From the NCBI RefSeq assembly GCF_028621715.1, contig NZ_CP117466.1:1872501-1936500 (forward strand): 64,000 bases of DNA, given 5' to 3'. Origin of the DNA: Paracoccus marcusii (GTDB taxonomy: Bacteria; Pseudomonadota; Alphaproteobacteria; Rhodobacterales; Rhodobacteraceae). The notes below the pieces were generated by a model. It was not told the DNA's origin and ran no database searches. It was given only the letters and a program-made list of their open reading frames with translations. Positions 60,344 through 64,000 of the stretch are shown here, in pieces. Each line of letters begins with the position of its first letter. Within the stretch, counting starts at the first letter, position 1. Made by a program: the position numbers and the translations under genes.

Positions 60344-60997
60344 ATGCGTGTGCTGCTGATCGAAGACGAGGCCGACATCGCAGATGCGCTGGTCCGGTAC
60401 CTGCGGGCGCAGGGTCATGCGGTCGATCACGCACCGGACCTGGATATCGCGCGCGCGGCCTTGGAGGTTGCGGGCTTTGACGCGATCCTGCTGGACTTGG
60501 CGCTGCCGGACGGGTCCGGGCTGGTGCTTCTGCGCGAACAGCGCCATCGCGGCAACCGCGTGCCGGTGATCATCGCCACCGCGCGCGACCAGATCACCGA
60601 ACGCATCGCCGGGCTAGATGCGGGCGCGGACGATTACGTCGTCAAACCCTATGACCTGGCCGAGATCGAGGCGCGTCTGCGCGCCAATGCCCGCCGTGCA
60701 TCGGGCGATCCGGCGACGGAAAGCCGGCTCGGCGGGCTGCGGGTGGACCGCGCCGGAGCCCGCCTGTTCAAGGACGAGACCGAGATCCGCCTGACCTCGC
60801 GCGAATGGGCGCTGTTCGACGCACTGCTGTCCGCGCGGGGCAGGGTGCTGTCCAAGCAGGCGCTGGAGGATCGCCTCTATGCCTTCGACGACGCCATCGA
60901 GGGGAACGCGGTCGAAGTCTATGTCTCGCGGCTGCGGGGCAAGCTGGGGGCCGATGCGATCCAGACGCGGCGCGGCCTGGGATACCTGATCCCGTGA
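60344..60997 (+). CDS. OmpR-family response regulator (QseB/PmrA-like)
   Basis: 217 aa. Receiver with acidic residues in MRVLLIEDEADIADAL, phospho-Asp in ILLDLALPDGSGL and Lys in DYVVKPYDLAEIE. The C-terminal winged helix (LTSREWALFDALLSARGRVL, VEVYVSRLRGKLG) binds DNA. Its stop overlaps the kinase start. Position suggests it controls the divergent biosynthetic cluster. Confidence 0.94.
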   Translation: MRVLLIEDEADIADALVRYLRAQGHAVDHAPDLDIARAALEVAGFDAILLDLALPDGSGLVLLREQRHRGNRVPVIIATARDQITERIAGLDAGADDYVVKPYDLAEIEARLRANARRASGDPATESRLGGLRVDRAGARLFKDETEIRLTSREWALFDALLSARGRVLSKQALEDRLYAFDDAIEGNAVEVYVSRLRGKLGADAIQTRRGLGYLIP

Positions 60998-62217
60998 CGC
61001 GGCCCTGGTCCCTGCGCGGCAGGCTGGTGCGCCGGGTCGTGCTGGGGGCCTGCGCCGCGTGGCTGGCGGGGGTGGCGCTGGCCGCGACGGTGATCTCTCA
61101 CGAGATGTCCGAGCTGATGGATGACAGCCTGGAGGCATCGGCCCGCCTGTCGCTGTCGCTGTACCGTGGCGCGGGTCAGGTCGGGACACTGGCCCCGGGC
61201 GACAGCGCGATCCGCATCATTGACGGAGGCGTGGCGGTGACCGACGCGCCCTGGGCGCCGGTCACCGCCGATGGCGGCCAGGACCTGCCCGGCTGGCGGG
61301 TGTTCCGCCTGGCCGATCCGGCGGGCGATCTGGTCGTCGAGGTCGGCCACACAACCGCCTGGCGCCGCGACGAGCTGCGCGAAAGCCTGACCTGGCTGGT
61401 GGGGTTGATGCTGCCGGTGCTGCTGGCCGCAGCCTTGGCGATCCGCGGGGCGGTCGGGTCTGCGCTGCGGCCCGCGACGCGCTTCGCGGGCGAATTGCGG
61501 CGGCGATCGGCCCAGGATCTGTCCCCCGTCGCGACCCCGGACCTGCCGATCGAACTGGACCCGATCGCGCAGGCGCTGAACGGCTATCTGGACACGATCC
61601 GCGCCCGGATCGATGCGGAACGCCAGTTCGCCACCAACGCCGCGCACGAGTTGCGCACGCCCATCTCCGCCGCGTCCGGCCAGGCGCAGCTGATCGCGGC
61701 GGGGCTGGCCGACGACGCGGCGGCCGGGCGGCTGGCGGGCGCGCTTTCCCGCATGGGCCACCTGGTCGAACGCCTGCTGCAGCTGTCGCGGGCGGAGGCA
61801 GGGGCAATGGGCGCGGGCCCGTGCGACCTGATCCGCGTGGCGCGGATGGTCATTGACGACATCGGCCAGCCGGTGATGTTCGACGACGGAGAGACGACGC
61901 AGGCCCCGGTGGCCGTCGATCCCGACGCGCTGGCGCTGATCCTGCGTAACCTGTTGCGCAACGCGGTCGACCACGGGACGGGGGACCTGCGGGTGCTGAT
62001 TTCGGCGGGGCCGGCGTTGACGGTCAGCAATGCGGTCGGGCCGGGCGCGGCCTTTCGCCATGCGACCTTCGACAAGGGCGCGGGGTCGCAGGGTGCCGGG
62101 CTGGGCCTGGCCATCGTGACGCGCATGGCCGCGGCCCACGGGATTGCGGTGCGCTATGCGATGACCGACGCGCGCGCCCGCGTCACGCTGGATTTCGGGC
62201 CGGGGCCGGATGCCTGA
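60994..62217 (+). CDS. Sensor histidine kinase (QseC/PmrB-like)
   Basis: 407 aa from GTG 60994 (GTGA overlap with the regulator). Two membrane helices flank a periplasmic region of about 110 residues. HAMP-like linker, HisKA with phospho-His in FATNAAHELRTPISAASGQA, and a HATPase domain with ILRNLLRNAVDHG and GAGLGLAIVTRMAAAHGI. The sensed signal is unknown. It pairs with the preceding OmpR-type regulator. Confidence 0.93.
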   Translation: MTRPWSLRGRLVRRVVLGACAAWLAGVALAATVISHEMSELMDDSLEASARLSLSLYRGAGQVGTLAPGDSAIRIIDGGVAVTDAPWAPVTADGGQDLPGWRVFRLADPAGDLVVEVGHTTAWRRDELRESLTWLVGLMLPVLLAAALAIRGAVGSALRPATRFAGELRRRSAQDLSPVATPDLPIELDPIAQALNGYLDTIRARIDAERQFATNAAHELRTPISAASGQAQLIAAGLADDAAAGRLAGALSRMGHLVERLLQLSRAEAGAMGAGPCDLIRVARMVIDDIGQPVMFDDGETTQAPVAVDPDALALILRNLLRNAVDHGTGDLRVLISAGPALTVSNAVGPGAAFRHATFDKGAGSQGAGLGLAIVTRMAAAHGIAVRYAMTDARARVTLDFGPGPDA

Positions 62218-62285
62218 CGCCGCGCCCGGCGATGCGCATCAAGCGACCTTTTGTCTTTTGCGCGGGTCGGGCATATGCTGGCCCG

Positions 62286-62639
62286 ATGGATCAGGGACAG
62301 ACAGTGCAACAGCAGGATGAGGACGATCAGGGGTCGGTGACCCCCGATCCCGCGGGCCCCATGCCCCCTGCACTGAAAAGCGACACGCGGCAGACCAACT
62401 GGCGCCGCGCCAACCTGCTGAAATACAGCGCCCATCTGGCGGTGCAGCGGGCGCTGGCCTCGGGGCAGCTGCAAAAGCGGCCCTGCGAGGTCTGCGGCGC
62501 AGAGACGGTCGATGCCCATCACGACCACTATGACCAGCCGCTGGCGGTGCGCTGGCTGTGCCGCACCCATCACGTCAAGCTGCACCATTACGGCGAGGAC
62601 ATGTTCCCCATCGGCAACACGCCCCGGGACCAGGACTGA
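62286..62639 (+). CDS. Small zinc-binding (HNH-like) protein
   Basis: 117 aa from ATG 62286. The C-terminal half has a probable zinc site: CEVCG, then AHHDHYDQPL and CRTHHVKLHH, spaced like the metal-binding part of phage HNH-type proteins but without a clear nuclease core. The N-terminal third is acidic and Gln-rich. It lies 69 bp after the kinase gene. Function unknown. Confidence 0.65.
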   Translation: MDQGQTVQQQDEDDQGSVTPDPAGPMPPALKSDTRQTNWRRANLLKYSAHLAVQRALASGQLQKRPCEVCGAETVDAHHDHYDQPLAVRWLCRTHHVKLHHYGEDMFPIGNTPRDQD

Positions 62640-62711
62640 GAGACGGCCCCGCAGCGGCCCCGCGGTCCCGTCCGGGGCGTCCCAAAGTCCCCGGCTCCCG
62701 GGCCGCGGCCG

Positions 62712-63174
62712 TCAACAGGCGTCATAGGCCAGATACTTGCCCGGCATCTCCCGCTTGACGCGGTCGCCCTTGGGGTTGATCTCTCGGATCACGGACATCT
62801 CGAAGTCGATGGCGGACATGATGCCAGTGCCGAACTTCTCCTCGATCAGCGCCTTGATGGTGGGTCCATAGACGCCCACGATCTCGTACAGGTATAGAGG
62901 CAGAGGTCCGTTGGCACCGCTTGGCTCCAGATCTTGGTGGGCGGTTCGGACAGCAGGTCGGCCGCATCGGCGGGCAGGTCCAGCGCCGTGACCAGTTCCT
63001 GCGCCTTGTCGAAGGAAAAGGCGTTCATGCCCATGCAGTCCGAATGCGTGAAGACCTGCGACATGCCGATGCGCTGGGCGATCCCCCGCAGGACAGGCCC
63101 TTGGCCTTTCTGGCGGCCAGGATCAGGGCGGTCACGTCCTCGCCGGTCAGGGTGTGGGCAATCTGGTCTTTCAT
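62712..63174 (-). pseudogene. cynS: Cyanate hydratase (cyanase) with two frameshifts
   Basis: The three parts of cyanase are read in three frames: MKDQIAHTLTGEDVTALILA (from 63174), VFTHSDCMGMNAFSFDKAQE with LDLPADAADLLSEPPTK, and finally YEIVGVYGPTIKALIEEKFG, GIMSAIDFEMSVIREINPKG and KYLAYDAC to the stop at 62712. Breaks are near 63092 and near 62900. Cyanase converts cyanate and bicarbonate to ammonia and CO2. No length is lost, so the damage is recent or reflects base-calling errors. Confidence 0.85.
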
Positions 63175-63199
63175 GGTCGTCTCCTTGCGGTAAAGGGGG

Positions 63200-63664
63200 T
63201 TACAGGCCCAGGTCGGTCTGGCCAGGATGATCGGCAGGGCGCGGCCCTTGCGGCCAGCGGAACAGGCGGTCGGCATCGCCGATGGCGACATCGTTGATCG
63301 AGGCGTGGCGTGCGGCCATCAGGCCGTCCGCGTCGAACTGCCAGTTCTCGTTGCCGTTGGACCGGAACCACCGGCCTTCGGCATCGTGCCATTCATAGCA
63401 GAACCGCACCGCGATGCGGTCGGGGGCGTGGCACCACAAAGCCTTGATCAGGCGATAGTCCTGTTCGGCCTGCCACTTGCGGGCCAAGAACGCCTGCACC
63501 TGGTCGTGGCCATGCAGGAAGTCAGACCGGTTCCGCCAGACGGTGTCGGGCGTGTAGGCCAGCGCGACGCGGGCCGGATCGCGGCCATTCCACGCGTCCT
63601 CGGCCATGCGGACCTTGAGGATCGCGTCTTCGCGCGAGAAGGGCGGCACCGGCGGGCGGGTCAT
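63200..63664 (-). CDS. DUF1348 / nuclear transport factor 2-like protein
   Basis: 154 aa, NTF2-like fold of the DUF1348 family: [50 protein letters not shown] and [16 protein letters not shown]. Its start overlaps the stop of the ABC ATPase gene by 4 bases. It is often seen in cyanate/nitrate-type transporter operons. Its biochemical role is not established. Confidence 0.88.
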   Translation of the reverse strand: MTRPPVPPFSREDAILKVRMAEDAWNGRDPARVALAYTPDTVWRNRSDFLHGHDQVQAFLARKWQAEQDYRLIKALWCHAPDRIAVRFCYEWHDAEGRWFRSNGNENWQFDADGLMAARHASINDVAIGDADRLFRWPQGPRPADHPGQTDLGL

Positions 63665-64000
63665 TCGGCGATGGCCCGCAGATGCGCCGGGACCGGTCCG
63701 GTCAGGTCGATGCGGACCGGATCGGGGCGTTGCGCCGCCCCGCCCAAGGCCTGTCCCGCCAGTTCCGCGGACCGCCTGCCCAAGAACTGCACCAGGTGGT
63801 TGCGGATCGGATAGTAGTTTGGGTGATCGACGATGTCGGTGCGCGCGCGTGGCCGCGGGATGGTGATCCGAACCGATTCCGCCACCCGCGCAAAGGGTCC
63901 GTTCGTCATCAGCAGGATGCGGTCGGCCAGCAGGATCGCCTCGTCGATGTCATGGGTGATCATGAAGACGGTCTGGTTGGCGCCGCCCCAGATCTTCAGC
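63661..64000 (-). CDS. ABC transporter ATPase, cyanate/nitrate/taurine type (3' part)
   Basis: Only the C-terminal 112 residues lie in the window; the gene continues beyond 64000. The H-loop region is visible ([20 protein letters not shown]), followed by the NPxx-type end of NrtD/CynD-like ATPases ([20 protein letters not shown]). Together with the DUF1348 gene and cynS it indicates a cyanate uptake and detoxification operon. Confidence 0.88.
   Translation of the reverse strand, partial: LKIWGGANQTVFMITHDIDEAILLADRILLMTNGPFARVAESVRITIPRPRARTDIVDHPNYYPIRNHLVQFLGRRSAELAGQALGGAAQRPDPVRIDLTGPVPAHLRAIAE

Overview
The window looks like a chromosomal or large-replicon segment of an alphaproteobacterium of the Paracoccus / Rhodobacteraceae type. 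The evidence is the high GC content, a 23S-5S-tRNA-fMet rRNA operon end with a serine recombinase abutting the tRNA, a haem-copper quinol oxidase operon carrying its own SURF1 gene next to a RegB/RegA pair, RTX-type secreted proteins typical of the family, and many IS3-type elements. The genus is an inference.

Layout. 1-1.3 kb: 3' end of an rRNA operon. 1.2-5.1 kb: a frameshifted serine recombinase, a truncated gene and an IS3-family element. 5.4-14.3 kb: a NarL-type two-component system divergent from a giant (2111 aa) haem peroxidase with RTX repeats. 14.4-16.6 kb: a shattered DUF1003 gene, a small lipoprotein and uppP. 16.6-37.6 kb: a decaying accessory zone with two 99% identical 1509-bp IS copies, a third related remnant, another IS3 element, a CAP-domain protein, an ExoY-like sugar transferase, remnants of an acyl-CoA operon, a broken AraC regulator, a NadE-PncC fusion and a secreted glycosidase-RTX protein. 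38.3-44.1 kb: a Hint-domain RTX protein, a DEDDh exonuclease with BRCT domain and an MFS transporter. 44.3-51.2 kb: cyoABCD-surf1 convergent with regA/regB. 51.6-54.2 kb: a MerR regulator divergent from a P1B metal ATPase. 54.2-62.2 kb: a seven-gene co-directional cluster (thermostable-hemolysin-like protein, AMP ligase, SDR, 2OG-Fe dioxygenase, DUF6134, type III PKS, isoprenylcysteine-methyltransferase-like protein) divergent from an OmpR/HK pair. 62.3-64 kb: a small zinc-binding protein and the end of a cyanate-type ABC/cynS locus in which cynS is frameshifted.

The most unusual signal is a family of 35-40 nt hairpin elements. Each has a nearly fixed 15-nt core (CGCCACTGGTCCGAG and close variants) between variable but self-complementary arms. 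I count 17 copies at 9 distinct sites, in both orientations. Every copy I found lies inside an IS3-family transposase gene, in three different kinds of element, and most break the reading frame. Two 1509-bp IS copies share all six of their insertions. A diverged third copy has only two of them, one with entirely different but still complementary arms. This looks like a targeted mini-element or a selected RNA/DNA structure that I cannot match to a named family. The second candidate system is the hemolysin-like/type III PKS cluster with its own two-component system.
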